Below are positions 1 through 9,769 of a stretch of 61,780 bases of DNA, one piece after another. Origin of the DNA: Actinokineospora auranticolor (lineage in GTDB: Bacteria; Actinomycetota; Actinomycetes; Mycobacteriales; Pseudonocardiaceae); NCBI RefSeq assembly GCF_002934265.1, contig NZ_PTIX01000035.1, positions 1-61,780 of the forward strand. Direction: 5' to 3'. The notes beneath the pieces are model-generated. The model was not told where the DNA came from, made no database searches, and saw only the letters and a list, made by a program, of their open reading frames with translations. Both the position numbers and the translations under genes were made by a program. Position 1 is the stretch's first letter, and each line of letters starts with the position of its first letter.

Positions 1-87
1 ACTCACAACATCGGATGTCATCACTCACAGTGCCCATCCCGCCGGACCTTCGGCCCGGCGTGTCGGGCCGGAAACACCGATTTTGAA

Positions 88-150
88 ACAGTCCCTCTTC
101 CCGAATTGTCGGTCCTCATCGCTAGGGTTGATAGTGGGGGCCGGAGGCGT
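88..150 (+). repeat. Leader-like conserved block, copy 1
   Basis: This block carries TTGTCGGTCC, then CTAGGGT, then the 16-mer GGGGGCCGGAGGCGTG. It aligns with blocks near 27051-27133 and 41683-41765. A run of this kind (stem around a TGTCGGT core, a -10-like TAGNNT, then a GC-rich start region) resembles, from memory, the 5' leader of DUF222/HNH-endonuclease genes that recur in actinobacterial genomes. No such gene follows here. That assignment is an inference; the sequence repetition is directly visible. Confidence 0.55.
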
Positions 151-235
151 GCGTTGATCATCTTTGTGCTGCGGGGTGCCGGTTGGGGTCGTGGCTGGGT
201 TGATCGGTCCGGCTGTTCGCGGAAAAGATGCGCGG

Positions 236-377
236 CCTCGATTGGGTGAACTTGCTTTGCGCGGGGCCCCTACGAGCCTGCGGTGGGGAAGAGCGGGTGG
301 GATGGGCAAGCCCACCCCACCCGCGGGAGAGCTTGGCAGGCTCGTCCCCCACGCAAAGCAAGTCCACCCAATCGAGG
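236..377. repeat. Long nested inverted repeat, copy 1
   Basis: The left arm (236-281, beginning CCTCGATTGGGTGAACTTGC) is nearly the reverse complement of the right arm (336-377, ending CACCCAATCGAGG). An inner hairpin sits between them: 293-307 pairs with 310-324, 15 bp with one mismatch and an AA loop. The whole could fold into one long cruciform or RNA stem. A second copy lies at 27218-27360, and the two copies differ by compensatory changes inside the stem. The type could be a structured RNA, a MITE-like element or a remnant of a mobile gene. Confidence 0.8.
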
Positions 378-378
378 C

Positions 379-872
379 GTGTGGCAGGGGCGCGTTGGGC
401 TGGGATCCTGCGGCGGTTTCGGGGTGGCTGGGTAGGGGGCGACGCTGCTCCGGTGTGATGGGGGCGCGTTGTGTTGGGTGGGGGCTGGGCTCCAGCGGCG
501 GTTTCTGGGGTGGCTGGGAAGAAGTCGAAATGGTTGGAACGGTGTGGTGGGCGCGCGTCGCGGTTGGGTGCGACTGGGTTCGGGTGGCGGTTTCGGGGTG
601 GCTGGGGAGAAGCCGGAACGGCTTGAGTGATGTGGTGGGAGCATGTCGCGTTGCGCGGGGGCTGGGATCTTGCGGTGGTTTCTTCGGGTTGCTGGGAGGG
701 GGCGGAACGGTCTGAGTGATGTGCTGGAGGCGCGTTTCGTTCTGAGGGCTGGGCTTTGTGGCGGCTGCGGGCGGGGGTGGTTGGCGAAGGAAGTGAGGGC
801 GGGAAAGGGCGTGTTGCGTTGGGTGAGGTTGGGGTCCTGCGGAAGTTGTGTGGTGAGGCGGGGTTCAGCTGG
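379..872. repeat. Degenerate ~87-bp tandem repeats, locus A
   Basis: About five to six imperfect units run directly after the long inverted repeat. Each has a core like GCGCGTTG, GGGGCTGGGATC, TGCGGCGGTT and GGGGTGGCTGGG, followed by GAAGNCGGAACGG. Unit starts fall near 379, 460, 548, 636, 725 and 811. The units are G-rich on the plus strand and do not keep a common reading frame. Related units occur at 15331-15400 and 27361-27790. No convincing gene is present in the first 887 bases. Confidence 0.7.
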
Positions 873-887
873 AGCTGAGAAAGAAAA

Positions 888-913
888 GGCCGCGCGGGGT
901 TAGCCGCGCGGCC
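888..913 (-). terminator. Intrinsic terminator of glgP
   Basis: A perfect 10-bp stem (GGCCGCGCGG / CCGCGCGGCC) with a 6-nt loop lies 18 bases beyond the glgP stop codon. Read on the minus strand it is followed by a T-rich tract (TTTTCTTTCTC), so it is a classic intrinsic terminator. It separates glgP from the repeat region. Confidence 0.85.
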
Positions 914-931
914 GGTAAACAGAGCAGGAGA

Positions 932-3475
932 TCAGGCGAGGACGACCTTGCCCAGTTCCGCCGGTGTGGCCAGCAGTCCGTGCTTGGGCAGGACCCGGGC
1001 CGTCACGCCGAGGGAACCCGCGTGTGGCAACGTCAATTCGGTCGCGTAGTAGCCGTCGCCGTTGTGGTGCATGGTGCCGGTGACCACGTCTGTCAGTTCG
1101 TCCGTGTCGCCGACTCGGCCGACCACCGCTTGGACCTCCACGTCCGCCGGGTCCAACCCCGCCAGGTCCACGCGGGCGCGGACCGGGACGCGGTCGCCGA
1201 TCACCGGGGTGTGGCCGTCCTCCAGGTGCAGTTCGCAGTCGATGACGCGGATGTGCGGCCACGAACCGCTCAGCCGGAGGCGGTAGGCGGCGAGGTCCTT
1301 GGCGACCCGGAAGTCATCGGACTGGGCCAGCGCGCCCGCGGTGGCGGCCGGGGCGTAGGCGTTCTGCACGTACTCGCCGACCATGCGCGACGCCTGGACC
1401 TTGGGGCCCAGGGACGCGAGGGTGTGCCGGACCATGGCCATCCACCTGGCGGGGACGCCGCTGCCGTCGCGGTCGTAGTACAGCGGCGCCACCTGCGAGC
1501 CCAGCAGCTCGTACAGGGCCGCCGCCTCCAGGTCGTCGCGGCGGACCGGGTCGGTGACGCCGTCCGCGGTGGGGATGGCCCAGCCGTTGCTGCCGTCGTA
1601 GAACTCGTCCCACCAGCCGTCGCGGATGGAGAGGTTCAGGCCGCCGTTGAGGGCCGCCTTCATGCCCGAGGTGCCGCAGGCCTCCAGGGGGCGCATGGGG
1701 TTGTTCAGCCAGACGTCGCAGCCCCAGTACAGGTAGCGGGCCATCGACATGTCGTAGTCCGGGAGGAAGACGATGCGGTGGCGGACACCCGCGTCGTCGG
1801 CGAACCGGACGATCTGCTGGATCAGCGCCTTGCCGCCGTCGTCCGCCGGGTGGGACTTGCCCGCCACCACCAGCTGCACCGGGCGGTCCGGGTGCAGCAG
1901 CAGGTGCCGCAGGCGGTCGGCGTCGCGCAGCATCAGGGTCAGGCGCTTGTAGGTCGGGACGCGGCGGGCGAAGCCGACGGTCAGGACGTCCGGGTCGAAA
2001 ACGGAATCCGTCCAGTTGAGCTCCAGCGCCGACGCGCCGCGCTGCAACCAGGCCGCGCGCACCCGGCGGCGGACCTCGTCCACCAGCCGCGCGCGCAGCC
2101 CGCAGCGCAGCTCCCACAGCCGCGCGTCGGTGACCGACTCGTCGAACGACTCGTAGCCGTCGTCCTGCGGGTCGCCGATGACGGCGGTGATCTCGCGGGC
2201 CGCCCAGGTCGGGCCGTGCACGCCGTTGGTGACCGACGTGATCGGGACCTCGTCGGTGTCGAAGCCCGGCCACAGGCCGCCGAACATCTCCCGGCTCACC
2301 GCGCCGTGCAGCTGCGAGACGCCGTTGGCGCGCTGGGCCAGGCGCAGACCCATGTGCGCCATGTTGAACATGCCCGCGTTCTCCTCGGCCCCCAGGGCCA
2401 GGATGCGGCGCAGGTCGATGCCCGGCAGCAGCGTGCCGTCGCCGAAGTAGTGCTGCACCAGGTCGACCGGGAACCGGTCGATGCCCGCGGGCACCGGCGT
2501 GTGGGTGGTGAACACCGTCCCCGCCCGCACCGCCGATAGCGCTTGGTCGAAGTCGAGGCCCTGCCCGGACACCAGCTCCCGCAACCGTTCCAGGCCCAGG
2601 AAACCCGCGTGGCCCTCGTTGGTGTGGAACACCTCGGGCTGCGGCACGCCGGTCAGCTCGCAGTACGTGCGCACCGCGCGCACGCCGCCGACACCGGCGA
2701 GGATCTCCTGCCGGATGCGGTGGTCCTGGTCGCCGCCGTAAAGGCGGTCGGTCACGCCGCGCAGGTCCTCGGCGTTCTCCTCGATGTCGGAGTCCAGCAG
2801 CAGCAGCGGGACGCGGCCCACCTGCGCCTTCCAGATCCGCGCGCGCAGCACCCGCCCGCCCGGCATCGCCACGTGCACCAGGATCGGCGCGCCGGACGGC
2901 TCGGTCAGCGGCACCAGCGGGAGCCCGTCCGGGTCCACGACCGGGTAGTGCTCGACCTGCCAGCCGTCGAGGGACAGCGACTGGCGGAAGTAGCCCGACC
3001 GGTAGAGCAGGCCGACGCCGATCAGCGGCACGCCCTGGTCCGACGCCGCCTTCAGGTGGTCGCCCGCCAGCACGCCGAGGCCGCCGGAGTAGTTGGGCAG
3101 CGCCTCGGTGACGCCGAACTCCATGGAGAAGTAGGCGATGGAACCCGGCAGCCGCGTGCCGTTCCCCCCGCCGTCACCTTGGCGTTGGTACCACCGCGGC
3201 TCGGTGAGGTAGGCGCGCAGGTCGTCGGACACCGCGCGGACCCTGGCGAGGAAGTCCGGATCGGTGGCCAACTGCTCCAGGCGCTCCCCGGGCACCCGCG
3301 CGAGCAACCGCAGCGGGTCGCCGCCCTCGTGGTCGAAGATCTCCGGGTCCACGCTGGCGAACAGGTCCTGGGTCGGCGGGTGCCAGGTCCACCGCAGGTT
3401 GGTGGCGAGGACGCCCAGATCGGCGAGCGGCTCGGGGAGCCCGGCACGGACGGTGAATCGACGCACGGCTTTCAC
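932..3475 (-). CDS. glgP: Alpha-glucan (glycogen/maltodextrin) phosphorylase
   Basis: An 847-residue cytoplasmic enzyme expected to release glucose-1-phosphate from the non-reducing ends of alpha-1,4-glucan with pyridoxal phosphate as cofactor. The length and the N-terminus (KAVRRFTV, then NLRWTWHP) fit the actinobacterial/archaeal alpha-glucan phosphorylase subfamily. The motif CGTSGMKAALNGG is the PLP-lysine region, with the lysine near residue 606; FHTNEGHAGF and the YKRLTLML region are also family-like. I chose the GTG at 3475 because conservation begins there; the open frame continues upstream to 3745 without recognisable sequence. It is divergent from the glgE operon, so glucan breakdown and synthesis share a control region. 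Confidence 0.93.
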   Translation of the reverse strand: MKAVRRFTVRAGLPEPLADLGVLATNLRWTWHPPTQDLFASVDPEIFDHEGGDPLRLLARVPGERLEQLATDPDFLARVRAVSDDLRAYLTEPRWYQRQGDGGGNGTRLPGSIAYFSMEFGVTEALPNYSGGLGVLAGDHLKAASDQGVPLIGVGLLYRSGYFRQSLSLDGWQVEHYPVVDPDGLPLVPLTEPSGAPILVHVAMPGGRVLRARIWKAQVGRVPLLLLDSDIEENAEDLRGVTDRLYGGDQDHRIRQEILAGVGGVRAVRTYCELTGVPQPEVFHTNEGHAGFLGLERLRELVSGQGLDFDQALSAVRAGTVFTTHTPVPAGIDRFPVDLVQHYFGDGTLLPGIDLRRILALGAEENAGMFNMAHMGLRLAQRANGVSQLHGAVSREMFGGLWPGFDTDEVPITSVTNGVHGPTWAAREITAVIGDPQDDGYESFDESVTDARLWELRCGLRARLVDEVRRRVRAAWLQRGASALELNWTDSVFDPDVLTVGFARRVPTYKRLTLMLRDADRLRHLLLHPDRPVQLVVAGKSHPADDGGKALIQQIVRFADDAGVRHRIVFLPDYDMSMARYLYWGCDVWLNNPMRPLEACGTSGMKAALNGGLNLSIRDGWWDEFYDGSNGWAIPTADGVTDPVRRDDLEAAALYELLGSQVAPLYYDRDGSGVPARWMAMVRHTLASLGPKVQASRMVGEYVQNAYAPAATAGALAQSDDFRVAKDLAAYRLRLSGSWPHIRVIDCELHLEDGHTPVIGDRVPVRARVDLAGLDPADVEVQAVVGRVGDTDELTDVVTGTMHHNGDGYYATELTLPHAGSLGVTARVLPKHGLLATPAELGKVVLA

Positions 3476-3881
3476 GGCTTCCGACCCTAGCGGCCAGCCT
3501 GGATCGAGCAAGCCGTGCCGGGCCGCGACACCCTCCGTGAGCGCGCCGCGCGCGCCGAAACCGCTGATCAAACCGGGTGCCGGTGATGCGCAACTCGTCG
3601 GAATGTCGCCGACCGCGATCGAGCCCGTCGCGGGCCCCGATCGGCCATTCTGGACCGTTCGCCCCGCGACCCGGCCCACCCGAACGGTTGTACTGCTTGC
3701 ACGGCCGCCGAATGAGGGATTCCGCGCGGCCCGGAACGGGTACACCCTGAAAAGGTCACTCTAACGGGGTGCTCGTGCGGTGGGACGCGGGTGGGTTACG
3801 TGATGTCCGGCGCGGTCGCACAGGGCACACTGGGGGCTGATCAGTGCGCTAACCCGAAGGCGACGGGAAGGAGCCGTACCG
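3476..3881. promoter_or_regulatory. Divergent glgP/glgE control region
   Basis: About 400 bases separate the glgP and glgE starts and hold no convincing gene. On the glgE side CACACT at 3826-3831 could be a -10 element, and a clear Shine-Dalgarno (GGAAGGAG, 3866-3873) precedes the glgE GTG. I see no unambiguous operator palindrome. Confidence 0.4.
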
Positions 3882-5849
3882 GTGAGCGGTCGGCTGGGCA
3901 TCGACGACGTCTCCCCGATCGTGTCCTGCGGTCGGTACCCCGCCAAAGCCGTTGTGGGCGAACACGTCCCCATCGAGGCGACGGTGTGGAGAGAAGGCCA
4001 CGACGCGGTGGCGGCCACCGTGAGCTGGCGCGGCCCGAAGGACGGCAAGGCCCGCCGCACCCGCATGCGGCACGAGGGCGCGGGCACCGACCGGTGGGCC
4101 GCGGCCATCGTGCCCGACGCGGAGGGCCTGTGGACCTTCCGCGTCGACGCGTGGAGCGACCCCTGGGCCACCTGGACGCACACCGTCGAGGTGAAGGTCG
4201 CCGCCGGGCAGCAGGCCGACGAACTGGCCAACGACCTCGAGGTCGGCGCCCGGCTGCTGGAGCGCGTCGGCCGCCGCCCCGACCGCAGCGCGGACCGCAA
4301 GCTGCTGCTCTCCGCCGCCCGCGCGCTGCGCGACGAGACCACGCCGCTGCCCGCGCGCATCGCCGAGGCGCTCTCCGAGGCCGCCCGCCGGGTGATGACC
4401 GAGCACCCGGTCCGCGAACTGGTCACCAAGGGCAAGACCGCGCAGATCTGGGTCGACCGCAAGACGGCGCTCTACGGCTCCTGGTACGAGCTGTTCCCGC
4501 GGTCCACCGGCGGCCTCGACACCGAGGGCAAGCCGGTGCACGGCACCTTCAAGACCGCGACCAAGGAGCTCGACCGGGTCGCGGCCATGGGCTTCGACAT
4601 CGTCTACCTGCCGCCGATCCACCCGATCGGCGAGGTGAACCGCAAGGGACCGAACAACAACGTCGACTCGAAGCCGGGTGACGTCGGCTCCCCGTGGGCC
4701 ATCGGCTCCTCCGACGGCGGCCACGACGCGATCCACCCGCGGTTGGGTACGTTCGCCGACTTCGACGCCTTCGTGGCCCGCGCCCGCGAACTCGACATGG
4801 AGGTGGCGCTGGACTTCGCGCTCCAGTGCGCCCCCGACCACCCGTGGGTGATCAAGCACCCGGACTGGTTCACCACCCGCCCCGACGGGACCATCGCGTA
4901 CGCGGAGAACCCGCCCAAGAAGTACCAGGACATCTACCCGCTCAACTTCGACAACGACCCCGAGGGCATCTACGGCGAGGTGCTGCGGATCCTGCTGTTC
5001 TGGGTCGACCGCGGGGTGAAGGTGTTCCGGGTGGACAACCCGCACACCAAGCCGCCGGACTTCTGGGAGTGGACCATCCGCCAGGTCAAGGCGGTCGCCC
5101 CGGACGTGCTGTTCCTGTCCGAGGCGTTCACCCGACCGGCCCGGCTCTACGGCCTGGCCAAGCTCGGGTTCACCCAGTCGTACACGTACTTCACCTGGCG
5201 CACGGCCAAGCAGGAGATCACCGAGTTCGGCGTGGAGCTGGTCGAGCACGCGCACGAGGCGCGGCCCAACCTGTTCGTCAACACCCCGGACATCCTGCAC
5301 GAATCGCTGCAGACCGGCGGCCCGGGCATGTTCGCCATCCGCGCCGCGCTGGCCGCGACCCTCGCCCCGACCTGGGGCGTGTACTCCGGCTTCGAGCTCT
5401 ACGAGCACGAGCCGGTGCGCCCCGGCAGCGAGGAGTACCTGGACTCGGAGAAGTACGAGCTGCGCCCGCGCGACTACGCGGGCGCGCTGGCCCAGGGCCG
5501 CTCGCTGCAACCGTGGCTGACCCGGCTCAACGCGATCCGCCGCGCCCACCCGGCGCTGCAGCAGCTGCGCACGCTGCGCTTCCACCACGTGGACAACGAC
5601 GCGCTGCTGGCCTACTCCAAGACCGACCCGGCCACCGGCGACACGGTCGTGACCGTGGTGACGCTGGACCCGAACGCGCCCCAGGAGGGCACGCTCTGGC
5701 TGGACCTGGCCGCGCTCGGCCTCGACCCCGACACCGCGCACGCCGCGCACGACGAGGTGTCCGGGCAGACCTGGCGGTGGGGACGGGCCAACTACATCCG
5801 CATCGACCCGTGGACCTCGGTGGCCCACATCGTCCACATTCGACGGTGA
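3882..5849 (+). CDS. glgE: GlgE, maltose-1-phosphate maltosyltransferase
   Basis: A 655-residue GH13_3 enzyme that transfers maltosyl units from alpha-maltose-1-phosphate to the growing alpha-1,4-glucan (EC 2.4.99.16). It has the typical N-terminal beta-sandwich (C-G-RYPAKAVVGE), a long helical insert and a TIM barrel. The nucleophile is Asp385 in FRVDNPHTK, the acid/base Glu414 in FLSEAFTRP and the third carboxylate Asp470 in NTPDILHE, spaced as in characterised GlgE. The GTG start is set by GGAAGGAG eight bases upstream. It is the first gene of the glgE-treS-mak-CBS-glgB run, and its neighbours supply its substrate and branch its product. Confidence 0.97.
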   Translation: MSGRLGIDDVSPIVSCGRYPAKAVVGEHVPIEATVWREGHDAVAATVSWRGPKDGKARRTRMRHEGAGTDRWAAAIVPDAEGLWTFRVDAWSDPWATWTHTVEVKVAAGQQADELANDLEVGARLLERVGRRPDRSADRKLLLSAARALRDETTPLPARIAEALSEAARRVMTEHPVRELVTKGKTAQIWVDRKTALYGSWYELFPRSTGGLDTEGKPVHGTFKTATKELDRVAAMGFDIVYLPPIHPIGEVNRKGPNNNVDSKPGDVGSPWAIGSSDGGHDAIHPRLGTFADFDAFVARARELDMEVALDFALQCAPDHPWVIKHPDWFTTRPDGTIAYAENPPKKYQDIYPLNFDNDPEGIYGEVLRILLFWVDRGVKVFRVDNPHTKPPDFWEWTIRQVKAVAPDVLFLSEAFTRPARLYGLAKLGFTQSYTYFTWRTAKQEITEFGVELVEHAHEARPNLFVNTPDILHESLQTGGPGMFAIRAALAATLAPTWGVYSGFELYEHEPVRPGSEEYLDSEKYELRPRDYAGALAQGRSLQPWLTRLNAIRRAHPALQQLRTLRFHHVDNDALLAYSKTDPATGDTVVTVVTLDPNAPQEGTLWLDLAALGLDPDTAHAAHDEVSGQTWRWGRANYIRIDPWTSVAHIVHIRR

Positions 5850-5875
5850 GCCCCGATCGTGATCAACTTCGGTGG

Positions 5876-5904
5876 GTGGGATCCCTCCCGGGGTGGTATC
5901 CCTC
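5876..5904. promoter_or_regulatory. Direct repeats upstream of treS
   Basis: GTGGGATCCCTC (5876-5887) and GTGGTATCCCTC (5893-5904) form two near-identical 12-mers 17 bases apart in the 217-base gap between glgE and treS. This could be a regulator site for the treS-mak segment, but no promoter hexamers are clear. Speculative. Confidence 0.3.
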
Positions 5905-6066
5905 TGGGTAGCGCCCACCGGGGTCCGAGAGCGGGAACTGTGCACATCGGACATCGTGTGGGTTGACCGCGGCGCGGTCCGGGGTGGACCGACGGCCCCC
6001 GGCGAGCAGGTACGCGCACCGACAAGGACGACGGCCGGACTGGGCCAGACGGACAGGGCGACGAGC

Positions 6067-7868
<1,802 letters not shown>

Positions 7869-7872
<4 letters not shown>

Positions 7873-9227
7873 ACCCCGGTCAGAGCGCGAACCCGCACGC
7901 GGAGTGGCCGAGCGCGCTCGACGAGCTCGCGGTGGCGGACCTGCGGGCCTGGCTGCCCGCGCAGCGCTGGTTCGCGGCCAAGGGACAGGCCATCACCGAC
8001 GTGCGGGTCACCCGGTCGAGCACGGTGTTCGACGGCGACCCCGGTCTGCGGCACCTGCTGGTCACCGCCGACGACGAGGTCTACCAGGTGCTGGTCGGGG
8101 TCCGCGACGAGCTGACCGAGCACCTGGCCCACTCGGCCATCGGTGGGCGGAACTACGACGCCACCCAGGACCACGAGCTGATGTCCCGGCTGCTCGACCT
8201 GTTCGCCGAGGGCGCGACCACCGGCGGGCTCGCCTGGCGCGCCGAGCCGGGTATCCGGCTCACCACCGGCCTGCGCGCCCGGCCGATCGGCGTGGAGCAG
8301 AGCAACTCCTCGGTCGTGTACGGCGACCGGTACATCCTCAAGTTGTACCGGCGGCCGACCCCCGGGCCCAACCGCGACGTCGACCTGCACCGGGCGCTGG
8401 CCAGGGCGGGCAGCGCGCAGGTCGCCGAGCCGGTCGCCACGGTCGCGCTCGACGACACCGTGCTCGGCTTCGCCCAGCGCTTCCTCGGCGGCGCCGCCGA
8501 GGGCTGGGCCACCGCCACCGCCAGCGTGCGCGACCTGCTGGCGGAGGAGGACCTGCACGCCCGCGAGGTCGGCGGCGACTACGCGGGCGAGGCCGCCCGG
8601 CTCGGCGCCGCCGTCGCCCAGGTGCACGCCGACCTGGCCGCCGTGCTCGGCACCGAAGAGGTCGGCGCGGACGCGGTGGCCGTCGAGATCGACCAGATGC
8701 ACGGGCGACTTGACGCCGTGCTGGCCGATGTCCCGGAGCTGCGCGAGCACGAGGAGCGGCTGCGGGCCGCCTTCGACGCCGCCCGCGGCCTGCCCGGCAT
8801 GACCGTCCAGCAGATCCACGGCGACCTGCACCTCGGCCAGGTCCTGCGCACCACCTCGGGCTGGGTCCTGATCGACTTCGAGGGCGAACCGGCCGCGCCG
8901 CCGGAGGACCGCGTCCGGCCCAAGTCGGCGCTGCGCGACGTCGCCGGGATGCTGCGCTCCTTCGACTACGCCGCGTTGCACCTGCTGGCGGGCGAGGAAC
9001 CCGACCACCAGCGGCTGACCCGGGCCGCCGAGTGGGCCGACCGCAACCGCGCCGCCTTCTGCGAGGGCTACGCCGGTGTCGCGGGCGACCCGCGCGCGGA
9101 GGGGGCGCTGCTGCGCGCCTTCGAGTTGGACAAGGCCGTGTACGAGGTGGCCTACGAGCACCGCAACCGACCCGATTGGGTGGCGATCCCGCTGGCCGCC
9201 ATCCGTCGTGTGACAGGCGGGGGTTGA
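7869..9227 (+). CDS. mak: Maltokinase
   Basis: A 452-residue kinase that phosphorylates maltose with ATP to give maltose-1-phosphate, the GlgE donor (EC 2.7.1.175). The N-terminal cap begins LRAWLPAQRWFAAKGQ; the kinase core has IHGDLHLGQ (catalytic Asp319) and the metal-binding LIDFEGEPA (Asp336). Length matches mycobacterial Mak/Pep2. Its GTG start lies inside the treS stop. TreS and Mak form a complex in mycobacteria, consistent with the coupling seen here. Confidence 0.95.
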
Positions 9228-9243
9228 TTGCGACTTTTAGGCA

Positions 9244-9267
9244 ACACGAGTTTCGGGTATTCGTGTT
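9244..9267. other. Short hairpin between mak and the CBS gene
   Basis: AACACGA (9244-9250) and TCGTGTT (9261-9267) can pair as a 7-bp stem with a 10-nt loop. No T tract follows, so an operator or mRNA processing site is as likely as a terminator. Confidence 0.3.
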
Positions 9268-9334
9268 CGTGGTTAACCTGATCGAGAAACGCCCGCTCGC
9301 CGGGTGCCGCCAGGATCAGGATCGGGGTGTCGGC

Positions 9335-9763
9335 ATGCGGATTTCGGATGTGTTGCGCGGCAAGGGTTCCGAGGTGGCCACCGTGGCACCGGGGATCGGC
9401 GTCGACGAACTGGTCGCTGTCCTGGCCGAGCGCAACGTGGGAGCGCTCGTGGTCGTCGACGGCGGTGCGGTCGTCGGCATCGTGTCCGAACGCGACGTGG
9501 CCCGGGGCCTGCACGAGCACGGCGCCGCGGTGCTCGGCCTGCGCGTCGCGGACGTCATGACCAGTCCGGTGCTGGGGTGCGCGCCCGACGACAGCGTGGA
9601 CAGCCTGGCCGCCACCATGACCGAACGGCGCATCCGGCACCTGCCGGTGCTCGACGGCGGCGACCTGGTCGGCATCGTCAGCATCGGTGACGTCGTCAAG
9701 AGCCACATCTCCCAGCTGGAAGCCAGCCGCGACCAGCTCGAATCCTACATAGCGCAGGGTTGA
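9335..9763 (+). CDS. Small two-CBS-domain protein
   Basis: A 142-residue soluble protein made almost entirely of two CBS repeats: roughly residues 8-60 (VGALVVVDGGAVVGIVSERD) and 72-130 (RIRHLPVLDGGDLVGIVSIGD). Such Bateman modules usually bind adenine nucleotides and act as sensors. The start is the ATG where CBS similarity begins. It sits between maltokinase and glgB and only six bases before the glgB start, so it is probably co-translated with it. Inference: an energy or nucleotide sensor tied to glucan synthesis; no catalytic domain is present. Confidence 0.88.
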   Translation: MRISDVLRGKGSEVATVAPGIGVDELVAVLAERNVGALVVVDGGAVVGIVSERDVARGLHEHGAAVLGLRVADVMTSPVLGCAPDDSVDSLAATMTERRIRHLPVLDGGDLVGIVSIGDVVKSHISQLEASRDQLESYIAQG

Positions 9764-9769
9764 TTCCCC

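Noticed and set aside
379..872. Tandem units as a CRISPR array
   Set aside because: Units are ~87 bases, degenerate, without constant short repeats and unique spacers, and no cas gene is present.
980..2539. Plus-strand open frame opposite glgP
   Set aside because: It has no recognisable motif and mirrors codon bias of the glgP strand, which carries the intact enzyme.
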